Assembly (NCBI GenBank): GCA_000328365.1
Contig: KB301771.1
Coordinates: 529,503-593,502 of the forward strand
Direction: 5' to 3'
Length of the DNA: 64,000 nucleotides
Source of the DNA: Capitella teleta
Lineage: Eukaryota > Annelida > Polychaeta > Capitellidae
Both the position numbers and the translations under genes were made by a program. Each line of letters starts with the position of its first letter. The first letter of the stretch is position 1. Below the pieces are notes generated by a model, which made no database searches, was not told where the DNA came from, and worked only from the letters and a program-made list of their open reading frames with translations. This document shows positions 46,988-59,300 of this stretch, piece after piece.

Positions 46988-49900
46988 ATGTTGAGTAGGA
47001 AATCAAAAAAAGAGGTGCAGGCGCCTTTGCCCGACAGACCACCTGCCCCGACGCTGGCGGAAATTATAAAAGATATTTCGGCATCGGAGAGCGATGACAT
47101 CATCTTCAGACTTCGTGAAACGAGGGAGGAAGGTGAGATAACAGGAGACTTGTTCAACCTATTATCGCCCACTCTCACTGACTGGGTTCTATTATCTATA
47201 GTCCAGACGGTGGACTCCGAAGCCGCCGCCGTGAGCCGCCAGCCGCCGCCAAGGAGGCACGAGCGGTCAGCCAGCCGTAGCTATAAACGGCTAGCCGCCA
47301 CGCACATGCGCCGCCAATGTAAATTTTTGGGCCATAAAGAGCAGTTGTTGAGATGCAATTCCAGACCTGCGAACCATGGAGAGTTTAAATGCGGGTGAAG
47401 TTGGCAAGTCGCGAAGCGGCGCAGCCAACCTAGGGGGTCCTGGGGGCATATTCCCCCCGAAATTTGTTTGTAAATTGAAATATGGAAAGTCTCATTTCTG
47501 AGCACTTTAAAATTAAATTAGAATCAAGTGCAGCAGAGCATCGTCTAATCATAATCGATGCTCACCAGTTACTGTCCATAGTTATTGTTCTAGGGCATGT
47601 AGACCAATCACATGATCATGTTTGTTACAAAAGATGTATACAGTGCCCTGATCGCTGATTGGCTATTACATGCGCTATGTACAATTCCTTGAGGCGGGAA
47701 GCGACGCACAGCTAGACGCGCTCGCCACTGCATACTGGTATATTGCCTTGTTGGTGTAACTTTAGTCAATAGTGGAAGAAAACAAGTATACAGTGGCGAT
47801 TAAAGAACGAGGGTGAGATGCTCTGCTTCGGCGGGTGAGCGGGAGGGAGGGTGAGATTGTGGGTGACACCCGCTCAATGCAGGTGAGTGGGCAGGTCTGC
47901 GATTCTCTGCATCCATCATCTCCCCGCTATTAGGCGCCTGTATCAGTGTATGGGCTCACAGGTTTCTCTTTTTTATTTAAATGGGGATTGAGAAAAAAAA
48001 CTTGTTGCTTAGGGTTTAAATTAATTAAATTAATTTTGAGGGTGTCCTAGAACTCCAGGAATGGCTCCACGTCCATGTACAGAACGACCTGGCATTCCTG
48101 CGTTGTTGCTCCCCATTTAGAAATTTCATCCTGTTGATGTCTCATTGGACATGCAGGATGAGATCTCACATGTGATTTCAAACCGAGAGTGTTTACCGGC
48201 ACATTCCTGTGAACGGAGGTAGACAGGAAAACAGCTGCTTTTTTTTTTCATACTGAAATACATGTTTTCATTTTTGAAAATTGGTATTATAAATTCAACT
48301 TATTTACTTAACTATTAATTTACTATTCAGAGCAAACATGATGGAGACCACAATCTTGTAATATAAACTGCATCACAGAGAAGCATTAATGCACGGTTCT
48401 ACACAACCTGCAATTTTTGCAGGCGTTGAGATACCATGGAGGAGACCATTATTGATGTTGAGCCTGGACTGTTGCATAAATAGCTCTTGCGCAGGCAGTT
48501 CGAGACAGTTTGTGTTTTATTTTGGCGATGCGACGACGATGGCGATTTGGTTGCATAGTTGATTTGGGAGTCCATCGAGGGAGGGTAGGTGGTTATCAAA
48601 CATGACTCCCAAATTGCGAAAAACTTGTGTCTCATGGTCTCTGAAATTGAGGCGACAATACAACTGTGTGTCGTCAACCTAAACACGGCGGGAAATTCCC
48701 TGTTGTTCAATTATGTTTATTCAGTGGAAGTATGTGGATGAGGACCAGCAACGGTCCCAAGATTGACCCCCTGGGTATTGATATTGATTTGAAAATAATT
48801 CAAATTTTATTGACTGGCAAATGGTTGATATCCAGCGTTTCTGAAATGCCACTTGAACCGAAACACTAGCATCCCGATAACACTCGCCCTGTATTCACTG
48901 ACTCAGAAACTCACCTGCTGCGCTGTTCACATTCTGTGTGCTTCCGGTTGCAGGCATTGGCAGAATACTTCATATAAGATATTCCATTGTATTTCAATCT
49001 TCAGTAATCTCATTTTGGAATCGCGTATAGGGCAGTGATTGGACTGCAGGCACCCACGATCAATTTGCTCTAAAGGGGTGGTACTGTCAAATCTTATTTA
49101 GTCTGAGTTTAAACTACTCAATGGATGGCACACAGGCTATGTTATCTGGTAGATCGTTTCAGGTATTTATGATGTGATGGCTGCAGGAGTGCTAGCCCAG
49201 GCTGGATGCTGTGTTTACCAGAAACTTTACCTAGAAAATGGTCGATGTCATATATGTCGGAATGTATCTTAAACGTATCTTATGAGGTCACTGCATAATC
49301 TACGGAATGCAAGGGTTGGGAGTACCAGCATTTTCAGTCTTTTGGGATAGTCAAGGGTGTGCAAGCTAGCTTCTTGGCTCTGCGTTGAATTCCGTCTATT
49401 TTATCGAGATTCTTTCTCAATCTTGGAAACCAGAGTGGTGCAGCATATCGAGTGAGCAGTGATTTATTCTTGAGTTATGTGCTTATCTTGATGGAAACCA
49501 CCTCTGTGCCCATTCCTGGAACTTGCCTAGGTTACTCTGCAACTCAGAGGTGTGAATGTGACTTTTGATGTTTTTGCATCATCTGCATACAGGACCGTAT
49601 TCGATGATTTGTTGTCAGGCATGTCCTTAATGTAAATGATGAACAGGACCCAGATCTGAGCCCTGTGGCACCAATGACGGGTGATGATGATGCACCATTA
49701 ACCATAGTTATCTGGCCCAGTATTCCATGCAGTCAAAGAAGATTCAATCCACTAGAGAATGCTTCTTCTGTAGTTTTTCGAGGAGGCTTCTATGGGGCAG
49801 AGTGTTGAAGGCCTTCATCAGGTCGAGGCGATTACAGTGTAAGGTTTCATTGAACTCTCACTGTGGTATATAGCTACTCACATATTATAATATGTACTCC

Positions 49901-50373
49901 TAGTACTGTGTATCATACTCTATGCTATTTACTTGTTGCATGACAGGGTCCTGGTGGCTGCTAAATTATATTATTATTTTTGGAATTAATAAAGCATTCC
50001 ATCTGTGTATGCCAGGATGGCTGTTTTGAATTATCTTTTTTTTTCTTCTCTTCCTCCAGCTGAACCTGCAAACGAAAGTCCGCTGACTGTGCACAATTTA
50101 ATGTCCGAGTCATTCTACAGTGAAGACAGCAAGTCAACTTTTGCAGATTCGTCAAAATCGGTATCTGCAGATTCAGCGGAAGACCTCAGTGAAAGCATTG
50201 ATGACATGTACGATAAGTCACTGAAATTCATAAAACTCAACAGTGAACTTCAAAAGGCTCCCGACGCTCTTCAACAGCAATGTCATCATTTGCAGGAACT
50301 TAGTTCGGAATTGAAAATCTCAATTCAGAAATTGCAAGAAAAGGCGTCCATTGTGAAAGCGTCAAGTAATTGA
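46988..50373 (+). CDS. C19orf25: UPF0449 / C19orf25-like small coiled-coil protein
   Basis: Function unknown in any species I can name. Exon 1 is 46988-47132 and exon 2 is 50060-50373; GT-AG, phase 1, 152 residues (human 118). Residues 1-48 (MLSRKSKKEVQAPLPDRPPA, PTLAEIIKDI, DDIIFRL) match the family's start: a Lys-rich leader, a P-rich RP.PPT segment, and an amphipathic helix. Residues about 100-150 form a coiled coil (MYDKSLKFIKLNSELQKAPD, LQQQCHHLQELSSELKISIQ), aligning with the family's QLYQQSR...L.QR...LQ helix. An acidic Ser-rich linker (SEDSKSTFADSSKSVSADSA) lies between. The start is the first ATG in frame. The 2.9-kb intron carries LINE debris, in contrast to the tiny introns of neighbouring genes. 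Confidence 0.82.
47133..48379. other. Intron of the UPF0449 gene, repeat-rich
   Basis: Includes a GCC-rich stretch (47220-47310), copy 2 of the G-run/C-run motif (about 47432-47460; see 21366) and GGGTGAG-rich sequence (47810-47890). No embedded gene recognised. Confidence 0.5.
48380..48990 (-). mobile_element. LINE fragment (CR1-like reverse transcriptase, C-terminal part)
   Basis: On the minus strand, IPRGSILGPLLVLIHILPL (the PQGSvLGPLLF motif) at about 48720-48790 is followed by VDDTQLYC (degenerate catalytic YADDTQ block), then NLGVMFDN-like and SQINYATKS segments and a RLQKLQVVQN end, the order found in CR1/L2-like LINEs. Frames shift between the pieces and the catalytic motif is altered; no endonuclease domain remains. 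Confidence 0.72.
49130..49880 (-). mobile_element. Second LINE reverse-transcriptase fragment
   Basis: On the minus strand, RLDLMKAFNTLPHRSLLEKL (about 49770-49840; the DFSKAFDTVPH motif), then VPQGSDLGPVLFIIYIKDMP and SSNTVLYADDAK (about 49560-49690; the YADD catalytic motif is intact). Stops and frame changes separate them and continue downstream to about 49130. This copy lies in tandem with, and in the same orientation as, the fragment at 48380-48990, but its sequence is different, so the two are separate insertions or families. Confidence 0.75.
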
Positions 50374-50644
50374 TTTGTTGATCTGCTGAAATTGGAAATA
50401 TTAAATTTATTTGATTTCTTAAAATTAATAATGATTCTTCATTTTTGTGAGAAATGAAAATACAGGGTGTGCTATCATTTAGTGTGGTCTCAATTATTCA
50501 CTTTTTTTCATGAGAGGATTTTTCATCAATTCTGCATCACAACTGGGAAACAAAATCATGAACGTTAATTACATATAATTAAATTTGATCAAATTTGTCA
50601 ATTCTCTTGACTACACTCTAATAATTCTGGTGAAACGCATGCAA
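50374..50644. other. 3' flank of the UPF0449 gene
   Basis: AT-rich. TACAGGGTGTGCTATCATTT at about 50460 may be an old transposon end. No polyadenylation signal placed. Confidence 0.35.
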
Positions 50645-51072
50645 ACTTAAGTGCAAAAGAAACGCAACTGTTTGGTTATGCCAATACCACATTCAGAGTG
50701 TGATTTGCATAGACACGGATCAACTCCACGCTCCAGAAGGCTTTTGGATATTCTTCAGGAAGCTCTCAGCCTTCCCAGAGTGCAAATTTGTCAAAAGTCT
50801 TGATTGCTTTCGAGTAGAGCACTCGGGAGTACTAGTATAATTACCGTCAATTTCATGGTCTATCAAAGTCGTCTTGTTATGATTGTACCCGAAAGAAAGT
50901 TCACCAGGATTCATGGATTGGCTGGCCATGGAAATCAATTTTGGATCGCAAACCGTTTAAAAATAAAGAGAGTAGACTTGCGCACCGTGTAGAATATACG
51001 TGTAGACGCAAAACAGGGATTAACTAATTATTAAGCCAATTATAGAATGATGCGTTTCTTTTGCACCGAAGT
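50645..51072. mobile_element. Small inverted-repeat element (MITE-like)
   Basis: ACTTAAGTGCAAAAGAAACG at the left end mirrors CGTTTCTTTTGCACCGAAGT at the right end, giving about 24 bp of inverted repeat with a few mismatches. 428 bp, no recognisable transposase. No clear target duplication was seen, so the superfamily is unassigned. Confidence 0.65.
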
Positions 51073-54000
51073 ACATGTACATGTACATGTGATATACAAT
51101 TGTATGAACACCAGCATGCATGTGGACTTTGGTTAGCTGATTTTGTGCATTTAATGCAGCAATGATTGATGACATATTAGATCAGGGCTTAACCGGGCTT
51201 AACATTTTTCGAAGTCATAGAGCCACAAACAAATCACGTACACTCGTGTCATTCCAATGTTATTAGAACATCAAAATTGCCTTGAATCTACAACAGAGGA
51301 GTCCGTGCTAATAGAACACTTTCAAGACGGGATACCTGTTCCGCCCTAGCACCGACCCTGTTCAAGCGGCGTTTTTTCTCCGGATTTGATGTACATGTAT
51401 TTTGTTGGGTTCATTAATTGAGCCCAGATAACCCTCGTCCGTGATGAACATGCACCGGAGGCTTCTGATAGTTCAGGGTAGCTTTTTTCCAGGGTTGAAA
51501 CCAAGCCATGCTGGATTATAATTATGGCTTTTTTTTTGTCCAATACTTCCAGGCTTTGAAATCACTTAATTGAGCATTCGTTCTTTTTTGTTTCAAGCAA
51601 TGTCAATTTCGTCTAGAGGTGTGAGTAGATTTAAACATGAACGAACAAAATTACGGATTTTCCTGCAAGATGAAAGAAAACCTTCGGAAACGACAAGCCC
51701 TGTCAAGGCACAATATCAATGAAACATTACGAAACAATTCTTGTTCTCGCAACGTTATGAGGATAAGTTTTACAACATTAGTACATGCACATTGATTTCT
51801 TTTGCCCAATAAGTATACATATAGGTACATGTGCATGGAAATTGTATTCATTTGCTATATGAATTTAGATGTGTGCTTGTTTATTTATTAGTATATAAAC
51901 ATGTACAATAGTGGCTAGGGAACTACTGATAATCACTGCTTAAAATGGTACAATTTTCTCATGTGTAATGGGGACAACCCCTTCCACGCCCTTCCTCGGG
52001 CCGTCGGGGCTGTGCTCCAGTTTATGCCCAATGCTGGCTACGCCCCTGCTAGGAGTTCCCTTAATTGGGAGCCTTGAAGCCAAATTGGCACCCAGCAATG
52101 CACGATTTGTACCCCATGCGGTTGCACCCTCCTCCTAACCCATTGACTTCATAGCGTTCCCCCTCAGCGCTATGACTAAACAACCTTTGTGGCTGCCGCC
52201 TGTGACGTCACACGAAGCATTGGCGGTACGGGCAGCGTCTCTGTGATGATCGCGAGGACTGTCACAGCTCAGCAGAACGCGATCAAGACAATACCGACGT
52301 TTTGTGTGCCTCGTGTTAGCTGGACCAGTGTGCGTTTTAAGCGTTGGATAGCGTCAATTGGGTCATCAAGTCAGCGGTGTAAGTGGCGTTGTTTGTGTAT
52401 TTGGCGCTGGAGCTATGCTACGGCTGCTCAACACATTAAATGTCATATTGTTGATGTCGATAGCGGCTTCTTGACTTGCCGCCTTCCTTATTGATCTTAC
52501 ATCTGACATCCACATTTAACACTGTAATTTGGTCCGTTGACCTATATTTTTGTTGTCGAAATAAAACGCAACATCGCAATTAAATTAACACATGGGTACC
52601 TCAGGCAGTTATTAATAATACGAGAGCAACAGCTGCTAGAAGTACAATTTTTATGACACCTATGAATCAGTAATTCATTTGCATGTGGGGTATCAAATTA
52701 AATATTACGGACATATATTAGATAATAATTCTACACTAGAATCACAGAACCGTTGCTTGTGAGCTGGAGTAGTCTTGACTTCCTGCTTTGTCGTTATAGT
52801 GTATATATATATATATATATATAGTATGTATATATATGTATATAGCTTGGATGTCAATGTCCTTGCAAACAGTGCTTGTTTGATATGCATCATATAAGAA
52901 ATTGTGACGGCGCGTTCGCTGCGGTTAGCATGTACGTATTTAGACTGCATTGTAGAATAATTCGCTTGTTAGTGGCGGGTAGTATTATATCATGCATGTA
53001 TTTATTTATTCGAGGGATTTCTGTGTCTGGAATGCGTGTATAGCGTAAGAAGTCTCCTGATTGGATTAACAATGCAAATACGGAAACTGTACCCTTCGCA
53101 TAAAATACTGTAATTATGTGAATGAAGATTGTTGGCGAGACCGAATGTGTCACAAATAATTGCGACTTATTTTTTAGACCCCCCCCCCAATGAGAATCAT
53201 TAAATTATTGTACTATATTATGTTACCATTCATTAACTACAAAATTCCTGTTATTCCAGACATGTCTTACAAGAACGCCACCAATGCCTAACGAGAGGGA
53301 AAAATCGCCAGAGTTATGCAATTCCCCCGTTTTGATCACCTGGGCCCAAATTACACAACATTGCAAACATGACGTACTTCTGTGCCATATGATAGTATTT
53401 TAATAACGAAAGAAATAAGGACATACATGTAGTCCGTAACGGAAGCTCAGCAACCTTCGTGACCCGGGGGTGATGTGGAGAGTGGTCTGAATTAACCGGT
53501 CGAAACGCATGCAAGCGAATTAAGTCTGCGAAGTGAGTAAGTAGGCGGATCAAGTGGCGAACTGCTCTGCTCAGTACACGGATCTCTCATTACTGAAGCA
53601 GTGACTGCAGGGGATAGCTCAGCCATTCGATATAACGAATGACCGTATAGCTGGTAGATCGATACCTCGCTGCGGGGTATGGGCCCAAGAGCGTCTCATT
53701 GATAAGCAGGGTTCACTAGTATTAAGGGTATCAGAGGAGGTGTTAAGCGATTTGTATCATACGCATCAGGATATTGATACTGTGGGTGATATTCACCCTC
53801 TGACTATTTATGTGAGTCGTTCTGCACCCCACCCCCATAAAGATGATTAATATAATTGCCACTGTTAACATTGCTATAGAACAACGTTAAAGTTAATTCA
53901 GTATGAATCATGTCTGCTGAGCTCTCTCATGTTGATAGACCGGAAGGAAGTTGATTGCACATTGATTGCGAGCTCTCCCAACTGGAGGGCATTCAAGGGT

Positions 54001-54864
54001 TCTTCGTACAACCCAAGAATAGCTTCCTACTTCCCTGCATATTTTTCTCTCCCTTGTGTATGCATGTATATAACAGGACGGACCGAGTATCCCATTGTGA
54101 AACCCAAGCGTTGCCATTACCGCTAAGGAAAACTGGCTTCAGTCCGCCCCCCGCCCTTCACCTTGACAAATGCCTTTTAGGCCAGGAGAGATGTTTGGAC
54201 TGCTCTTCAACCGCTCTTTACCAGAGAGTGAAGTCAGACTTCAGGATCTCTCGGATTCTCCGCTTCGTTTGAGTGAGGAGGAGCCTGTTTGCAGTGGCCA
54301 ATGTGTGCGCTTTACTTATGTTTGCCATGGTAACGGAGAAATGCGCTAATTCTCACTACGCAGGTGTTTATAACATCGTCCTATAACAACAACCAGTATA
54401 AAATTAAGTTGTGTACAATTACAAGCTTGTTCATATCGATCGTGTGGTCCAAAATATAGCTAGTTATACACGTAGTACATGTATATAGTTCGATTAATGC
54501 CTTCCAGGCACCCTGTCCCATGCCCCATTGACTTTTAAGGCATTACATAACACTGCAGTGTCTACATTTGGAGACCATTCACATTGCTCAACACTCATAA
54601 CCTGCACAGGTTTCACGTTACTTACCAAGATTGTCAAATCCCATCCTCTTTCACCCCTCCTTCCATTCACGTGCTTTCATCGCCAACAACAGTCGCAATC
54701 GCAATGCTTCAAGGTGAAACGGTGTAATATACGAGTGCAAGTACATGTACATTATTCAACAAAACGTTATCTTACAACACGGTGTTATTAATTTATGAAG
54801 ATATTCATCAAAAGTGTATTTGTCAGAGCTCTTCTTGGTTACAATAGAGTTTGCATTTCATCAA
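51073..54864. other. Long non-coding stretch with promoter-like and simple-repeat islands
   Basis: Contains CATGTACATGTACATGT (about 51070), a GC-rich island at 52180-52490 with the palindrome GTGACGTCAC (52202-52211, a CRE-type site), a (TA)n tract at 52802-52850, and a run of nine or ten C at 53180. The open frame at 52189-52494 fills the GC-rich island but shows no known domain. No gene is recognised. Confidence 0.4.
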
Positions 54865-54932
54865 AAATTATAAATATAAATATTTTGATGCTGCTCTAAA
54901 TATGCATCGTTCGGTCGCTCAGCCTCTTCACA
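54865..54932 (+). promoter_or_regulatory. Candidate TATA-type core promoter
   Basis: TTATAAATATAAAT at 54868-54881 lies about 50-65 bp before the ATG at 54933, with a pyrimidine-rich segment (TCGGTCGCTCAGCCTCTTCA) between, where transcription could start. Inference only, from spacing. Confidence 0.35.
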
Positions 54933-55132
54933 ATGGGAAATGAATCCATCGACCCAATCGATCACCTTTTATCTGTATCTATCAGTACAGTTAATGAATG
55001 GTTCGATCTCCTAAACGTAAACATGAAAATAATGCAAAACTTTCAGAACTCCCTCGAAGTTCAGATACGTTCAAAATATATCTTGAACATTTTTAATTTG
55101 GTTTCTGTTGCTGTAATTATGGACCAAACAGC
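54933..55132 (+). CDS. Candidate first exon, unidentified
   Basis: ATG at 54933 opens 66 codons (MGNESIDPIDHLLSVSIS..., ...NLVSVAVIMDQTA) ending at a good donor, ACAGC then GTGAGC at 55133. A myristoylation-type MGNES start and a helical, hydrophobic tail are visible. No second exon was found and the family is not recognised. It could equally be a chance frame with a stop three bases beyond the donor. Confidence 0.3.
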
Positions 55133-55707
55133 GTGAGCTGCATGCCTAGTTTGAATTAACATCATGTACTAGCATTTAAATATAAATTTAACTGTTCCTG
55201 TCATGTTCATTCAGTTCAGCTGATGGACTTAATTGGTACATAATCATTAATTTCCTCAATTGACTAGGAATCAGCTCTGATTCATGTCTTCGTAACGCCC
55301 TTTCACCTCACCAATAGAAGCGAGTTCCGTCATTGTCGACATTTGTATTAATTGTCATCCCATTGTTTATGTTTCCTATGTGATAGAATCAGTTATGCAT
55401 GGGAATATACTATACAAGATAGACACACACGAGTATACACCAATTTTGTTATTGTGTGAAAATGCTCATTTCTATGAACTAATCATGTGTGTATTACTAT
55501 ATAATTAATCATACTTTCCTCCCATGGTGATTATCTCATCTTATGCCATAGTGTTTGGACATAGTTGCTGATGTGTACTGTGTAATCAGGATCTGAGCTC
55601 AATCAATGCCTCGTTGCTTGACATTGCGTCTGGTTTTGAACGCTATCGCCAATTAGATCTTAAGAATAAACGTAATTAATATGACAGCGTCACTCAGTGG
55701 TCAAATG
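55133..55707. other. Non-coding stretch, no gene recognised
   Basis: AT-rich. Nothing recognised. Confidence 0.35.
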
Positions 55708-55945
55708 TTGCTTCTATTCAGTATTCATTTAAAGTCTAAATGAATACTGAATTGTCGCAATACCTCACAGTCTGTAATCTCTAAATGAATACTGAATTGT
55801 CGCAATACCTCACAGTCTGTAATCTCTAGAGATTACAGACTGTGAAATATTGCGACTATTCAGTATTCATTTAGGCTCTAATTGAATACTGAATAGTCAC
55901 AATACTTCACAATCGTCAAGAGACTGTGAAATATTGCTACTAAAA
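55708..55945. repeat. Nested palindromic array with 45-bp units
   Basis: Two tandem 45-bp units start CTAAATGAATACTGAATTGT at 55736 and 55781. They are followed by an inverted unit ending TATTCATTTAG at 55874, joined at the perfect 22-bp palindrome centred on TCTCTAGAGA (55817-55838). A shorter, diverged inverted set continues to about 55940 (GAATACTGAATAGTCACAAT, AGACTGTGAAATATTGC). The transcript of either strand would fold into long hairpins. No coding potential. Confidence 0.85.
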
Positions 55946-56268
55946 TTGATCGTTGGTTCTACCGAAGAATGATAGAATCAACTCAAAATGTGTCCAACCA
56001 AACCTATGTTTCTATCTTATTGAAATAAATAAGCATTTTGAAGCCACAAACGGCACAAAATGACAATATATATGTCCTGTGCCCAAACCAAGGCCTAACA
56101 TTTTATTTTCACTTTGTGTTGGCCTTTAAAGAAATTGACAAAAATCAACAAAGTGAAAAGAATTTCAATTGTCACGAGGTTATCAAATGTATGAATGCAA
56201 CCGAACATCAATGATATGTAGGTCTATTTTAATAATTAGAATAGATTTTATAGATCGTAGAACGTATC

Positions 56269-56330
56269 CATAAATTCGGAAAGCAAGTTGAAATTAATTA
56301 TTAATTTTAACTTGCTTTCATAATTTATGT
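56269..56330. repeat. Perfectly foldable hairpin, ~26-bp arms
   Basis: GAAAGCAAGTTGAAATTAAT faces TTAATTTTAACTTGCTTTC with almost no loop, and outer ATAAATT/ATTTAT pairing. It may be a palindromic MITE remnant. A shorter inverted pair (TTTTCACTTTGT and ACAAAGTGAAAA) lies nearby at 56107 and 56148. Confidence 0.7.
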
Positions 56331-59300
56331 CAATTAGATTAGGCCTACTCTCTGGGGTTTAATAACCGTTGTACATTTCCTTGGCGAAGCACTTAACGCT
56401 AAAAAAACTTGATTATTCTTCTTGATTGCAGATTCACATATGGGCTTCATGCACTAGTAACTCATATACATGTATATTTTATCCATATTCCAATCCATAG
56501 AGTAACTTTTACTCTGGGCATGTAATTGTTGGTTATACTGCATTTGTATATCAAACGTATCCTTAATACACAGAGTCGCAGACAACTTGAAAGCATGGAC
56601 TAAAAACCTCCGTCGATTTGTGAACTTGGCAGACAGGCAGACAGTTAGAAACGCATATTAAAAACATATCCTCTTCTGACTGCAAAGGTAATTAATAACC
56701 ATACCTATTCATGTACTTCTGTTCTGACAGTATTTATCTATCTATTATGACATTATATTTAGCGTTCCATTAATGTTTTTATTGTTCCATTGGTAGACTA
56801 TGTAATTTACTACGTTGCATAATATACATAAACTATAATTGTTCATGAAAGAAATCCTAGCTGATAATATGATACACGTGTTGGTTACATCATTCATGAT
56901 TGAATTCCACCAACAGCATTCTAACCAGTGTGGCACGTGCACCAAACGAAGTGGACTGAGATGAAGCTTCACGGTTCATCGTCGCTGACCAGTTTGAGGT
57001 GGTTTAAATTGATTGGGATGTAGCATTTGGTTATATTATACGGTTGCTTCTGGAATTCGTCTGTTGATTACATAATGTTGTGCAGGGATCTCAACAGCTG
57101 AGAACTTAGCCATACTGAGTGCAATGCATACAATGCTAAAAATACACTGACAACAGAGTCGGATTTGGTGCCAGCCAAATGTGATTATTTTGACTGCAGA
57201 CTGACTCAACAAAAAGAGTGGGAGTGGAATGCATTATTTCTAAGATACATTTTCTGCTGCTTCATGGACAGGACTTGAAAAGTGATCAAAGCTCTTGCTT
57301 CGATACATACATACAATGATGTGTGAGATGGGTGTATTTACCTTGCAAAGTATTCTATAGTCCCGAAGAACAAAGCCGTGTTTCACAAAAAAAAAAAACA
57401 AAAAAAAAAAAAAAAAACAAAAACAAAAACAAAAAACAAACAAATAAACAAACAAGAAAAAACCCCATATCATTCTAAACCTGAAGATTTAAAGGAGAGA
57501 TCATTTCTCAAAAATGGGAATAACGGAATGTATATTTGAACGAAAAAGAGGGGAAAATTACACCTGACTAGATTCTGGCTAATGGCAATTGCAAAATTGC
57601 AACGAAGTATGCCAAGTTGCACCTGTGTGCCTCCCCTTCATGTCATTGACGTACTTTGCTCACGTGTGTTCTGATGCCTTCTGAAGTCGTGATTGATAGA
57701 CCCAAACGTCTTTTTATAAGCAGCGATTGATAACCATGCAGAAGAAGAGGAACAATGCTGATTTCCGGGTGGAGGGTGTGGTAGGAGATCTATTTTTCTT
57801 CGTTCTAATGGATAATGTGTTATTCTGATGATCTGTCGGTTGCCCCACCTGTTGTAGATCCATCTTTATTCTTCCGCCTGGTTTGTGCCTCATTTTGATC
57901 GCAGTTGCTCCCTAATTCCTTCCTTCCTTCTTTTAGAGTTCAAACTCTTTCCTCACTTCCCTGGCTTCCTCCTTAGTCCCCCGTCGTCAATGGTATCCGT
58001 CTCTTCGGGGTCATCTTACACAGCGATGTCTACATTGTCCATGTCGTCTCCCTCTTGATGTTCATTTCTTATCCATTTGTTTATCTTGCCGTCCATTACT
58101 TCCCTCCTAATTATTGCGGTGCCATTTTGTGCTTTTGTCAATTTCAGGTTGTGTATTCATCCAGGTGCCACACCTGCTGTCGCTTGACGGCTGTATCCAA
58201 CCAATTAAAGCGTCGTTTTACGTATCAGAGTCAATTTCAATGATTATACACGTGATTCATGGGTAAGTTAGCCAAATACGTGTAGAACCCACCTTTATTG
58301 TATCAGCGTAATTGTACGTAAACTAAATGCGTACGTGGAAGCAAACACGCCCCATATGTTTGTGTTATGTAAATACATCACCACACCCGCCCCATGTCTG
58401 TGAACTACCCAAGCGGAGGAAGTTTTTACTCATTACGTCTTAATTAGCACTAATTACTATGCACAACAAAATAGTGTGATTCACGCGCTCAGCGTATGCA
58501 TAAATTAAGGTGAATGAGCACCTGACCAGCTCATGTGCTGCATGACCATGCTTTAATATTCAAGCCAAGGTGACATGACTTAACCGATGCATTTGACTTA
58601 GACCGCACGCGTGAATATGTACGCGGAACTGACAGAGGAAAGCGTGTTGCTTGGTTCGGGTAACAGCCACTAGAAATAACCTGTCCTTGTGAAGCTCTCG
58701 TGCGTCCACTTCAAGTTCCAGCATTCTGATTTCTCTCTTCGTTCATTGCAAAATTTATTTAACCCGATGACCAGAGGTCTTCCTTCTTATGGAACCTGTG
58801 ATATGAAGGTCTCGGCGGGTCCTATAAATATCTCAGCGCACCTGTGCTTGTTGAGAGCGTTCACATGGCGAACAGACTGCGCTGGCTTGGCTTATTCAGA
58901 CTTATAAGTAGGTACTAAGGTATACGCTACGGATGCGCGGGTGCCTATTATGGGTGTCTTAGCAATACAAGCCCGTAAGGTAGTTTTAAAATATGTAGTG
59001 CAATCGACAGTTTAATGTCATGTCACTCGATACTTTTATGAAGAACTTGATATCATTAATAGGCGTGGTTGATATTTTGAGCATAAGTTAACGTACTCGT
59101 TTAAATTGAACATGTTACATGTGCATTTTAGTTCACAACAGTCTTGATTATGCATGTATTGACATATACATTGTACATATTGACATATGTATTGACATTA
59201 TATAGGAATTTATGGCACTTATATTAGACTGTACGTATATGAGTCCATAGACCCCACCCTGCACGTGAGCGTGTGTTCTGTATTGAACCCATTCATATGC

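Noticed and set aside
53608-53710. tRNA-like GGGGATAGCTCAG at the start of a possible tRNA gene
   Set aside because: The D-arm region is interrupted by unrelated sequence, there is no B box and no cloverleaf can be drawn. It may be a decayed SINE head, but this cannot be supported.
57240-57473. Minus-strand frame rich in Phe
   Set aside because: Translation of an A-rich low-complexity tract; the same holds for 60695-60937.
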